NCBI RefSeq assembly: GCF_030505615.1 | Contig: NZ_CP129992.1 | Location: 1,488,001 to 1,552,000, forward strand | DNA from: Salinibaculum rarum | GTDB lineage: Archaea; Halobacteriota; Halobacteria; Halobacteriales; Haloarculaceae | Length of the DNA: 64,000 nucleotides | Direction: 5' to 3' | Part shown: positions 26,601 through 33,876 of the stretch, one piece after another | How positions within the stretch are numbered: position 1 is the stretch's first letter | How the letters are laid out: each line of letters begins with the position of its first letter | Notes under the pieces: generated by a model | What the model saw: only the letters and a program-made list of their open reading frames with translations | What the model was told of the DNA's origin: nothing | Databases searched by the model: none | Translations under genes and position numbers: made by a program

Positions 26601-28322
26601 GAACTGGAGCTCTGGGATTTCCGACTTACAAGACGGGCAGAGGTTGTGCCGAGAGACGAGCTTACACCCCTCACACCAGAAAGCTTTCGACGGGGGTTTC
26701 AGAAACATGTGGTATTTATCCGTCAAAATCCGGCCGATCCGACCGAATAACATCACCGTCTCAAGCACTCCCTCCGGGTCGTCAACTGCTGGTCCGTCCA
26801 CTTCCTGGAGAAGTTCATCGTAATGACGGAACCCGATCGCTCCGGTCCCCTCCTCGAATAGATGGGCGAGCGCTCCTACTTCGGGGACGTTTTCGATAGC
26901 GTATTTCTTCCAGTTGTTCCCGATGTTCTCCGAGTCCAGAATGCGGTCTACGACCTGTTCGATTCCCGCGTCCGACTCCACGATATCGTCTATATTATCG
27001 TACTCGCTCGTTCGGAGGAGAGCCTCTAGGGTCGATTCAATTGGCGGGAGCAGCCACCGGGCTACTTCCGAGTCGATACGTAACTCCCCGTTCGAGACTA
27101 CGACTCCGATCTCCTGAAGCGTCGAAACGGCGTTAGTCAGTTCGGGATACGCCTCGATCAAATCGGACCGAGTCCAGCTGGCGTCGTTTATCCGAATCAG
27201 GACGCGAGCGAGTTCTTCCAAGGAACACGGTGAAATCCGACTGAAATCGGCATCTCCCGTCATCGGGACCGGTTCTTGGGTGAAGGTCACTTCGTTTACT
27301 TCTGACTCCTCACTGCCAGTGAGAGACGCAGCGAGCTCGCTCGGATTATCAACCGTGGCGGAGACCATGGTGATCTGAGGGTCGCGCTCCTTGAAGAAGG
27401 ACTTCAGACGGCGGGAGAGCAAGGATATCGAAGCCCCGGAGATTCCCGACCAAACGTGCGCCTCGTCGTAAACGATGTGCTCCACGGGATGTTGTCCCGG
27501 TTCGTTTCCGATGACACCGCGAGTTTCGGCCTTGTCATTCACGAAGATGTGATCGAGTGCTTCGGGGTTTGTTAGGAGAATATCGACACCGCTTCTGATG
27601 CCTTTCCGTGTGGCACGAATCCAGGGGTAGTCGTGTTCGTCCGTCCCCACGTTGAAGTCCGATTTAATTCTGAGCTTCTCTCCCGTCCGCGGACACTCCA
27701 ACCCGCGAACGAAGGAACCCGAGCCGATCTGGAAGTCCTCTGTTCCAACTGAGTCCTCGGTGTCCCCGTCCCATATGCCGATTTTGATTTTCTCGCCGGA
27801 CAAATCGCGGTTGACCCGATCGAGGTATCGAATGAACCGGTTCAGTTGGTCCACCTCTAGAGTCTTCATAGGATAGATGATGATTGATTTCAGTCCTGCC
27901 TCGTCCGTCTGGAGACAGTGATTAAGAATCGGTAAGAAGAATGCCTCAGTTTTCCCGGTCGCAGTCGGAACAGCGAGTATGTTATCTTTCGTATCGCGTT
28001 CGATCGCATCAATCGTTTCGGCTTGATGGTGGTAGAGCGGAAGGGATCCGTCACCGTCGAACAGCACATCGACGGCTGATTCCCTTACCAAATCGTAGTA
28101 TCCGTAGTCGTCGAGAAAGTCGGTTATAGAGTCGCTGTGTGGTTTCGGCGTCCGAACGTACTCGACGTAGGGGCCCTTCGATTCGACGAGGTTCTCGTTA
28201 ACGAAGGACTCGGCGTTTTGGATCCCATTCTGCTGATTCAGTTTGGTTAGAGACCGATTCCACCAAATGATTTCAGAGGCTCGATCTACCGCCCCGTGGA
28301 GGGCATCACGTGGAGAATCCAT
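23604..28322 (-). CDS. DEAH-box helicase with zinc clusters and C-terminal DUF1998 domain (DpdJ-like)
   Basis: 1572 residues. Superfamily 2 motifs in order: LPLYHHQAETI, VPTATGKTEAF (Walker A, about 118-125), VYDEAHVW, MVSATVDNP, TLVFNDSRSS, VSATPTMELGVDIG and YVQRSGRTGRS. Several Cys pairs occur, including CEGCK, CPSCK and CRKC near 550, and a late CPHCGE. The C-terminus has VDSREGGNG and CENCSGYCDECLL, the MZB/DUF1998 signature of MrfA and DrmA helicases. It heads the minus-strand operon that runs to 18177. In Dpd restriction clusters a protein of this size and architecture is DpdJ. It should move on DNA or open it for cutting. The helicase call is secure; the Dpd assignment rests on context. 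Confidence 0.85.
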   Translation of the reverse strand: MDSPRDALHGAVDRASEIIWWNRSLTKLNQQNGIQNAESFVNENLVESKGPYVEYVRTPKPHSDSITDFLDDYGYYDLVRESAVDVLFDGDGSLPLYHHQAETIDAIERDTKDNILAVPTATGKTEAFFLPILNHCLQTDEAGLKSIIIYPMKTLEVDQLNRFIRYLDRVNRDLSGEKIKIGIWDGDTEDSVGTEDFQIGSGSFVRGLECPRTGEKLRIKSDFNVGTDEHDYPWIRATRKGIRSGVDILLTNPEALDHIFVNDKAETRGVIGNEPGQHPVEHIVYDEAHVWSGISGASISLLSRRLKSFFKERDPQITMVSATVDNPSELAASLTGSEESEVNEVTFTQEPVPMTGDADFSRISPCSLEELARVLIRINDASWTRSDLIEAYPELTNAVSTLQEIGVVVSNGELRIDSEVARWLLPPIESTLEALLRTSEYDNIDDIVESDAGIEQVVDRILDSENIGNNWKKYAIENVPEVGALAHLFEEGTGAIGFRHYDELLQEVDGPAVDDPEGVLETVMLFGRIGRILTDKYHMFLKPPSKAFWCEGCKLVSRHNLCPSCKSEIPELQFCRKCHHPFVAEDRGETETFVPLNAPQTGVCPGCGETPSLQDINVPTSTLLTFMLTELCRLTPSKKTLVFNDSRSSAETVGGDIINTEYGLIAESLYVKELLESGGTKDASEVYFSVSDTLKEEYWRPLKENAIDEEGATYELLEDLRSRIQAHASLQNCRHLTPAALITSDYIYELADPVALAIGHEVFDIFAREPNVSFQRNRISVDGLTYERLRNKLSNRLTLEEGVIDQHLPRVLSLLTKEGFVHQPPWDELEQKVNDSGESASRIDDTLTYLEEERDRVRSATLFEEPVKSGVFTRDVQEDESRLRLVDRVSYCANCYSAYPAPEEGSVGSCLSCDRALETYERFDVDEGEYTGDGIADIDSEWNWALDHWGSDIAAPAANDELDFISVGIHKGDVPPSLRGAIEEAFRKNEPDVNIVSATPTMELGVDIGTLDNVTQVGIPPTLTNYVQRSGRTGRSQGSSSLVSTVIRGDHPVDNHYYANLDAFFSGFEPVRVPDATEYDEVMASHVFTETLAHLLRNPDPRQVMDRIYSLNESSLDLTSYQQEVRKRLNILRKFVGEDSQYADLKQHLESVFPERGGEVLDRIFFQEGSVSLQNRSERTFETLTNVSGTTKAVTSLTERYRRLDQWSNLMGYLANYRGFGTQFPIRVHDGREDEIRFETSGRLFEVFPGPENEPGAVFRLQGSKYIVTDVHGSPDAIAETGVCQNAECERPFESHELDRETCPHCGEPLTETAIHPVGSVTCEPARGGRSGYSTRPIPTVHIDQTSTDESYFTDLFGIDCEMSVGDFDVVDFIYAFERFHSRRSDKETLLSEAVIDAGGESDPDDLDSSLDELLGEVDETTYRPIGQQYHTRGLRFQLDRETFEARLNGHVRGDEITRPQALVSLQQAFEKSIAIIAECDRDDFRVKVTDTGEDIDIFVVDSREGGNGVTWQVYKSIQEGDVLERRIREIAGCENCSGYCDECLLIARTPAFYLEKDLLNKFALRAVIGID

Positions 28323-28442
28323 GCAGTAAACTCCTTTCGGGATGCTCTTCGAGAGGACTAATACTTAATGGAGGTGTAAATTCTCGGCTCGGATGTATTT
28401 TTTTGGGCAGGTTTATACCCGCCTTGTACATCGGTTTCACAC
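28323..28442. promoter_or_regulatory. Divergent promoter region
   Basis: A 120-bp gap between the helicase operon (left) and the repeat protein (right). A TATA-like TTTATAC at about 28412-28418 lies about 27 bases before the ATG at 28443, which suggests a leaderless transcript to the right. The leftward promoter is not clear. Confidence 0.35.
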
Positions 28443-29084
28443 ATGGTCAGCGATACTGGAAGGTATCCTGTTTCTGATGCTCTCCGAGTGGTAGATGGCG
28501 AAACCATCTACAGAACCGACGACTGGTGGAAGGCGCTCGTCTCCTACCAATATGAAGATAGACAAGATAGCGACTCCGTCAATCGTGCTGTATACCTCTG
28601 GCACAACGATGACGGTGAGTGGAAACGAAAGCAAAAATACCTCGTCCGATCCCGGGACACGTGGATTACCGACCGGGAGTATATCGAAGAATTTCTGTCC
28701 ACGGACAGTGGCGATCCAGCTAGCTACGACTTTGACGAGTCATCGCTTCCGGTCAGCGACTACCTGACAGTAGGAGACGCCGCCACGGTTTTCAAGACGG
28801 AGGACTGGTGGAAGGCTGTTGTGCGGATCGACGGCAAAGGGGACTGGACTACCCGAGAGGTCGTCGTGTACGTCTGGCAGGCGAGCGAGGGGGAATGGCG
28901 TCGCCGGCAGAAGTACGGTATCAAGAGTCAGTCTGACTGGGAAGAGGAAGCGGAAATCATCTCGAAGTATCTCGAGGAACAGTCAACTCCGGAAGAATCT
29001 GAATCCACCTTCGATCCGGATAAGGCCAAAGAGGAGATTCAGAGGAAGCTTCGACGGCAACACCTTGGCGAAACACTCGAATAG
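28443..29084 (+). CDS. Protein built of two internal repeats, unknown function
   Basis: 213 residues. Two copies of a ~75-residue unit follow each other (about 9-90 and 100-175). Each begins with PVSD, has T(D/E)DWWKA(L/V)V in the middle, then a VYLW/VYVW strand, a GEW(K/R)R(K/R)QKY turn, and ends in a helix (YIEEFL, IISKYL). The repeat suggests a tandem binding module from internal gene duplication. A charged tail follows. No known family is recognised. It lies between the helicase operon and the AAA+ gene, upstream of origin-like repeats. Confidence 0.6.
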   Translation: MVSDTGRYPVSDALRVVDGETIYRTDDWWKALVSYQYEDRQDSDSVNRAVYLWHNDDGEWKRKQKYLVRSRDTWITDREYIEEFLSTDSGDPASYDFDESSLPVSDYLTVGDAATVFKTEDWWKAVVRIDGKGDWTTREVVVYVWQASEGEWRRRQKYGIKSQSDWEEEAEIISKYLEEQSTPEESESTFDPDKAKEEIQRKLRRQHLGETLE

Positions 29085-29093
29085 GTCAACGGT

Positions 29094-29303
29094 TCTCAGG
29101 AAGTATCGGGGTGAGTGGGGTCTCTCTCAGGAAACGGCGGTGTGATGAGCTTACTTCGACTCTCTGGAGACAACGAATCTACTTCAGACTCTCAGGAAAC
29201 GATGGGGGGTGAAAAGGATCTAATGCATTCTCAGGAAACAGTGGGGTGGGTACTGACCACGGTTTGGTCAACGCAGTATTTCCGTTCTCAGCATAAACTG
29301 GGC
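29094..29303 (+). repeat. Four to six origin-box-like direct repeats upstream of an AAA+ gene
   Basis: TCTCAGGAA occurs at 29094, 29125, 29190 and 29229, always in the same orientation and followed by a G-run (for example TCTCAGGAAACGATGGGGGG). Degenerate copies lie near 29161 (TCTCTGGAGAC) and 29286 (TCTCAGCATAAACTGGG). The core GGAAAC plus G-string resembles archaeal origin recognition boxes. Spacing is irregular (31, 65, 39 and 57 bases). They fill the gap before the AAA+ gene and may instead be operators. Confidence 0.5.
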
Positions 29304-29353
29304 CAAAGTCCCGGCGTATTTCTGTTACAACGCCCCAATTTCGATAGAACATT

Positions 29354-30691
29354 ATGCCAAGGAATAAGTTCACCGTTAGATTCGTTGTCTCTACGGCGGC
29401 GGTTGGTTGCGTATTCGCAGTCGGTGTCGTTACATCGTCCTATGCCCAGTCGTTCCGGAACGTCATCGGATATCTATCAAACGGAACTGCCGTGAGTTGG
29501 AAGGCGATCGGCGGGGCCGCAATCGGAGCCAGCATCTACCTCGCCAGGCGGAAGAACGCCGGCCGGGAGCCGTCAAGTCAGGACGGCGATCCCTCGCTAC
29601 CGCGACCGCCGGCGAACCGCGACTCACATCTCGCGGTTCCCCGAACGACATCCGTTGAGCCGATCGAGTCACCGAGCCACGCAGCACGGGAGGTATCAGG
29701 CTCAGGCGACGAGTCGGGGGACACCGTTAGTGGGAGTGATAGCACTGGTGGTGACGCGACTCCCGACTCAAAGTCTAACTCTGACCTCGTGAATCCGCTA
29801 AACGCTGATTTGACCGAGGAAGAACAGCCCGAGGGGTTAGCCCCGCAAGACGGGTGCTATCACGAGGGGGAGATCGGTGACTCGACTGGCGATCTGACTG
29901 AGTCACCCCTCGACACCGACGACCACCAGTACGATTGGGTTACGGAGACGGGCGTGAATATGGCCGACGTCGGAGGGATGGACGAAGTAAAAGCGGAACT
30001 CCGGCAGGACGTCATCCGGCCGATGAAAGAGGGACCGGAGAAGGCCGAGAAGTTTGACATCCCATTGCCGAACGTGCTCTTCTACGGTCCGCCGGGAACC
30101 GGGAAAACCTACTTGGCACAGGCGCTCGCCACAGAAATCGGGTTCCCATTCGTGAACCTAAGCGGGAGCGACGTGACGAGCAAGTGGGTCAACGAGAGCG
30201 CTGACCGAATCGGACAGTTGTTCGACGAAGCCGAAGAATTAGCCGAGGAGGCGGGTGGGGCGGTTATCTTCCTTGACGAACTTGATGCGGTGCTTCCGGA
30301 GCGCCAGATGGACAGTCACGGGGAGGATCGCAAGGTCGTCAACGAGTTCCTCAGTCACCTCCAGGAGTCTGCGCGGGACCGAGTCCTGTTCATCGGCGCG
30401 ACAAACGAGCGCGACCATCTCGACAACGCCGCCACGAGAAACGGCCGTATCGATAAGGAAATCTTCGTCGGACAACCCGATTACGATGCCCGGAAGGAAA
30501 TTATCGATGTACAGCTCACGGGACGGCCCAATTCACTGAGCGACGCGGACATCGAACGGTTGGCGCGCGCGACAGAAGGGGCTGTGGCTGCCGACATTCA
30601 AGCTATCGTTACCCAGGCCGCTCGAAACGCGGCCTTCGGACGCGGCGGTGACGAAATCGAAGTGGGTGACTTCGAGCGACTCGCTCGGTGA
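29354..30691 (+). CDS. Membrane-anchored AAA+ ATPase, Cdc48/FtsH-like module
   Basis: 445 residues. Two hydrophobic stretches at the N-terminus (about 8-30 and 45-63) should anchor it, followed by a ~100-residue acidic, Ser/Gly-rich linker. The AAA+ domain starts at VGGMDEVKAEL: Walker A YGPPGTGKTY, Walker B VIFLDELDAV, sensor FIGATNERDHL and arginine fingers in RNGRID. No protease motif follows, unlike FtsH. It stands alone, with direct repeats in its promoter region. A role in remodelling protein complexes at the membrane is likely; any tie to the DNA modification locus is only by position. Confidence 0.8.
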   Translation: MPRNKFTVRFVVSTAAVGCVFAVGVVTSSYAQSFRNVIGYLSNGTAVSWKAIGGAAIGASIYLARRKNAGREPSSQDGDPSLPRPPANRDSHLAVPRTTSVEPIESPSHAAREVSGSGDESGDTVSGSDSTGGDATPDSKSNSDLVNPLNADLTEEEQPEGLAPQDGCYHEGEIGDSTGDLTESPLDTDDHQYDWVTETGVNMADVGGMDEVKAELRQDVIRPMKEGPEKAEKFDIPLPNVLFYGPPGTGKTYLAQALATEIGFPFVNLSGSDVTSKWVNESADRIGQLFDEAEELAEEAGGAVIFLDELDAVLPERQMDSHGEDRKVVNEFLSHLQESARDRVLFIGATNERDHLDNAATRNGRIDKEIFVGQPDYDARKEIIDVQLTGRPNSLSDADIERLARATEGAVAADIQAIVTQAARNAAFGRGGDEIEVGDFERLAR

Positions 30692-31114
30692 GGGGTGTGA
30701 ACCCCTGCGATGACGTCGCGGATTGCGATCCGCTCGGAATCCAGACGGGTAGTCGGTGTTCTGCGAAACTCGAAACCCTAGCCGAGACCATTGGGTTTTG
30801 ACACCGGCTGAGTGACGCGGTTAGCGACACTGGAATTGTTTGAGGAGAACTGTGAGTGTCGCTTCCGCTCAGGCCAGAAGCAGCATTGAACCACGGCGTT
30901 CGGAGGCACGGGACAAGGTTTGTACCCCGACATTCATAACTCTCCCAACGCTATCAATCTCCGGAACCAACGGACGGCGCTGACCCCCGTTCGATAGCCT
31001 AATGGAATCCGGGTCTCAGCGACCCTCGAAAAACGCCCCCGAAAATGACGAATCCATCGCTACGCACTCTGAAACGGGCGAAAACGGGTCCTTACGATCC
31101 GTGTGAGGATCAGA
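30692..31114. other. Gene-free island-core junction
   Basis: 423 bp between the AAA+ gene and the tRNA with no credible ORF. Composition changes here from island to core. A small inverted repeat GATCC/GGATC is near 31097-31110, just beyond the tRNA 3' end. This is where an attachment site or remains of past insertions would be expected; no duplicated tRNA 3' segment was seen by eye. Confidence 0.4.
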
Positions 31115-31189
31115 TGGGTCGGGGCGGATTTGAACCGCCGGCTTCCTCCGTGTGAAGGAGGTATCATAACCGGACTAGATCACCGACCC
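31115..31189 (-). tRNA. tRNA-Val (anticodon CAC)
   Basis: 75 bases on the minus strand. The seven-base acceptor stem GGGTCGG pairs with CCGACCC, with discriminator A. The anticodon stem CCTCC/GGAGG encloses loop TTCACAC, giving anticodon CAC. The T arm GGCGG-TTCAAAT-CCGCC is perfect. CCA is not encoded and no intron is present. Its 3' end points at the island, the usual orientation for integration into a tRNA gene. Confidence 0.95.
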
Positions 31190-31241
31190 GGTCAGGCGTC
31201 GCTACCCCCGCGCCGGACTTAAGAATTGTCTTGTGGCCGCG

Positions 31242-31505
31242 TTATTCGGCTCGCTGTTCCCGCACTGTCGCCAGTCGCTCCCGCGCGTCTCGAAGCACTT
31301 CTTTGGTCTCGCCCGTCGCACGCCCCTGCAACTCCCGCAGTTCGGCCCGAACGTCCTCCAATCGGCTTGGCTCTGGCTCGTCCTCTCGCCCTGCCAGTCG
31401 CTTCACTCGCTGCTCGACTGGCTCTAACTCTTCGACAATCCCTTTCTTGGCGGTCTCTCCGGCTCGCTTGACGTAGTATCGGGCATCTTCGAAATGCCTG
31501 TTCAT
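31242..31505 (-). CDS. Small charged helical haloarchaeal protein (DUF7553-like)
   Basis: 87 residues from ATG at 31505. It starts MNRHFEDARYYVKRAGETAK and continues as one charged helix with heptad spacing (LEDVRAELRELQ). The opening phrase is common to a small haloarchaeal family of unknown function. It is the first core gene beyond the tRNA and diverges from the MBL hydrolase gene. No enzymatic residues are apparent. Confidence 0.7.
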   Translation of the reverse strand: MNRHFEDARYYVKRAGETAKKGIVEELEPVEQRVKRLAGREDEPEPSRLEDVRAELRELQGRATGETKEVLRDARERLATVREQRAE

Positions 31506-31613
31506 ACCTGTATGTAGGCTCGGCTGGAATATATCCTTTGCGGGACAACAGAATACTGCCCGCGTGCGAAACGGTGCACAAACGGTATCCCGTCGCCGAC
31601 AAAAGTGGGAGGC

Positions 31614-32561
31614 ATGTTTACACGCATCCGCGTGCCGACGCCGTTCCAGATTGGACGGGTCAACACGTATCTCGCGGGGCGGACCATCGTCGACCCCGGA
31701 CCGGACAGCGAAGAAGCGTGGGCGGCGCTGCTCGATGGGATAAACGCGGCAGGACTCGCGCCCGAGGACATCGAACAGGTCGTGGTGACACATCCCCACC
31801 CGGACCACTTTGGACTCGCGCGGCGACTCCGAAAGGAGGGAGCGCGTGTCCTCGCCAGTCCGCAGGCCGCCGATATTATGGCGGAGTTCGAGAACCGCCT
31901 CCACTACGAGCAGTCGTACTTTACGAGCTTTTTCGAGCGCTGTGGTCTCTCGGCGGAATCCGCCGAGACGGTGACCAATCTGCCCGAGGCGTTCCTGCCG
32001 TTCGCGCCTGAAGTGCAAACAGACCGCCGGCTATCGAGTGGTGACAGGTTCACTGTCGTGGAGACGACGCTGACCGCCGACCCTGTCGAGGGTCACGCGC
32101 CCGGCGAACTCGTTTTCGGCTACGACGCCGACGGACAGCATCGCGCGCTCGTCGGTGACAACGTCCTCGGGAACATCACGCCCAATCCCTTCCTCCAGCC
32201 ACCGGCCGACCGGGGCGGCGAACGGCCGCGCGTCCTGCCGGCGTACAACGACTCGCTCCGGCGGCTGCGCGAGCAGTCCTACGACCGCTTCCTGCCTGGA
32301 CACGGCAACGACGTGACGGCCCCCGCCGAGCGAATCGACGAGATTCTCGACGCGCACGAACAACGGACAGAGACGGTCCGAGAACTCGTCGACGGACCGG
32401 TGGTCCCCGTCGAAATAATGCACCAGTTGTTCGACGACCTCCCGCTGACCGAGCAGTTCTCCGGGCTGAGCGAAGCGGTCGGCCACCTCGACGTGCTCGA
32501 AGCGCGCGGCGAGGTTACCCAGCGGCCGTCCGGCGACGTCGTCGTCTACGAACCGACCTGA
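31614..32561 (+). CDS. MBL-fold metallo-hydrolase
   Basis: 315 residues from ATG at 31614; GTG at 31605 is a longer option. The metal motif THPHPDHFG (H-x-H-x-D-H) is near 60, followed by EGHAPGELVF and LPGHGNDV, the later metal ligands of the family. A C-terminal ~60-residue segment (PVEIMHQLFDDL to GHLDVLEARGEV) looks like the winged-helix found in LACTB2-type members. It probably hydrolyses a thioester or phosphoester; the substrate is unknown. Convergent with the cobalamin adenosyltransferase gene. Confidence 0.85.
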   Translation: MFTRIRVPTPFQIGRVNTYLAGRTIVDPGPDSEEAWAALLDGINAAGLAPEDIEQVVVTHPHPDHFGLARRLRKEGARVLASPQAADIMAEFENRLHYEQSYFTSFFERCGLSAESAETVTNLPEAFLPFAPEVQTDRRLSSGDRFTVVETTLTADPVEGHAPGELVFGYDADGQHRALVGDNVLGNITPNPFLQPPADRGGERPRVLPAYNDSLRRLREQSYDRFLPGHGNDVTAPAERIDEILDAHEQRTETVRELVDGPVVPVEIMHQLFDDLPLTEQFSGLSEAVGHLDVLEARGEVTQRPSGDVVVYEPT

Positions 32562-32572
32562 CGACGGCGCCG

Positions 32573-33109
32573 TCAGTACGTCGGATTCTCTTCGCGGACG
32601 CCCTCGCGTTTGTTGACGACGCGGGCGACGGTAAAGAGCACATCAGAGAGGCGATTGAGATAGACGATTGCGGTGTCGTTGACCGACGCTTCCTCGGAGG
32701 CGAAGGCGACAGCGCGGCGTTCGGCCCGCCGACAGACCGCACGCGCGTGGTGGATTGTCGACCCCTGCTCGGAGCCGCCGGGGAGGATGAAGTCCTCCAG
32801 TGGGTCCAGTTCTTCCTCCCAGGCGTCAATCCAGTCTTCGACGGTGTCGACGTGTTCGCTGCGGACGACGGGGTCGTCCTCGTCGGGTTGGGGGTTGGCA
32901 AAGTCAGCCTGAACGATGTGGAGGTGGTTCTGTGCCTGCTGGAGTTGGTCGTCGATGTCGTCGTAGCCGGTCGGACGGACAGACCCCAGGATGGCGTTGA
33001 CTTCGTCGACAGTCCCGTAGGCCTCGATGCGGGCACTGGCCTTCGAGACGCGGTCCATGTTCCGCAGGTCGGTCATCCCCTCGTCGCCGCGGCCGGTGTA
33101 GATTTTCAT
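32573..33109 (-). CDS. Cob(I)alamin adenosyltransferase, PduO type
   Basis: 178 residues from ATG at 33109 (MKIYTGRGDEGMTDL). It transfers the adenosyl group from ATP to cob(I)alamin. TGRGDEGMTDL is the N-terminal ATP-binding stretch, YGTVDEVNAILG the conserved helix, and ARAVCRRAERR with YLNRLSDVLFTVAR the C-terminal signature of PduO-type enzymes. Single gene, typical full length for the family. Confidence 0.92.
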   Translation of the reverse strand: MKIYTGRGDEGMTDLRNMDRVSKASARIEAYGTVDEVNAILGSVRPTGYDDIDDQLQQAQNHLHIVQADFANPQPDEDDPVVRSEHVDTVEDWIDAWEEELDPLEDFILPGGSEQGSTIHHARAVCRRAERRAVAFASEEASVNDTAIVYLNRLSDVLFTVARVVNKREGVREENPTY

Positions 33110-33159
33110 ACCCGCATCTGGGGGCGACAGGGACTTATACTCACGCACGACCCTGGCGC

Positions 33160-33453
33160 TCAGACGTGGACGCGTGTGACGTGCCCGCCACAGCCACACT
33201 GGTCGATGTACTCGTAGTCGAGGCTGCCGGCGTCGGCGAGTGTCTCGTAGAGGAACTCGCTGGGGTGGCCGTGGTCGCCGTGGGTGACGAGGTTGACGTG
33301 GTTGCCACTGGTGGTGTGTTCGATCGCGGCAAGCGCCTGGTCGACGACGAGTTGCCGGTCGTCGGCGTGCCTGGGCGTTTCGAGGTTCGCTGACCAGGAG
33401 TTGTCGTGGACGGTGTCAGTAATCGGCTCGGCGTCTTCGTCGAGAGCGGTCAT
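33160..33453 (-). CDS. CGCGG-family putative radical-SAM-modified RiPP protein
   Basis: 97 residues from ATG at 33453. The C-terminus reads VNLVTHGDHGHPSEFLYETL and then YIDQCGCGGHVTRVHV, matching the haloarchaeal CGCGG family, thought to be modified at the Cys/Gly motif by a radical-SAM enzyme. No such enzyme is encoded nearby, so the partner would act from elsewhere. The start at 33528 seen in the longer frame overlaps the next gene and is less likely. The product's role is unknown. Confidence 0.82.
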   Translation of the reverse strand: MTALDEDAEPITDTVHDNSWSANLETPRHADDRQLVVDQALAAIEHTTSGNHVNLVTHGDHGHPSEFLYETLADAGSLDYEYIDQCGCGGHVTRVHV

Positions 33454-33469
33454 ACCGGACAGAGGGGCC

Positions 33470-33799
33470 TCAGTCGCCAGTACGCATTCCCGAACGTGTT
33501 CGGCTCGAATCGTCGACGATGTCGACAAAGAGCGAGTAGGTCATGATGGCAAAGCCGACGGCGGTAAAGACACTCTGGACACCGACGCTCGCTTTGAGAC
33601 TGATACCGGCAAGCTGGTGGAGGACGCCACCGAGGAGCGCACCGAGTGTCAGGAGCCCGATACCGACTGCGAGCGCGCGGAGCGCTCGCGACCGTGTCCG
33701 GCGAAACGCACGGTAAGAGAGGAAGGTTAGCACGCTCCCGAACGCGAGTGTCCCCGTCTTTGCGGCAATCAGGACGACTGTCGTCTGGGTGAAGTCCAT
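33470..33799 (-). CDS. Small three-helix membrane protein (DUF7521-like)
   Basis: 109 residues with three predicted membrane helices (VVLIAAKTGTLAFGSVL, ALAVGIGLLTLGALLGGV, VFTAVGFAIMTYSLF) and a conserved FLSYRAFRRTRSRALRAL loop. It is a paralogue of the next gene on the same strand: both have the Y(R/K)A(F/Y)RRT loop and end in YSL(F/Y)VD. The family is common in haloarchaea, usually next to a small ArsR-like regulator, as here. Function unknown. Confidence 0.75.
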   Translation of the reverse strand: MDFTQTTVVLIAAKTGTLAFGSVLTFLSYRAFRRTRSRALRALAVGIGLLTLGALLGGVLHQLAGISLKASVGVQSVFTAVGFAIMTYSLFVDIVDDSSRTRSGMRTGD

Positions 33800-33876
33800 G
33801 CTGTTCTCCTCGATTCAATCGTGACTAGCAACCAGTATATATATTGAACCGAATTGCCAGTCGCTGAGAACGCCCC

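Noticed and set aside
31095..31112. TCACACGGA shared between the tRNA anticodon arm and the flank just beyond its 3' end
   Set aside because: Nine bases is too short for an attachment repeat, and it matches the anticodon arm and not the tRNA 3' end, where such repeats lie.
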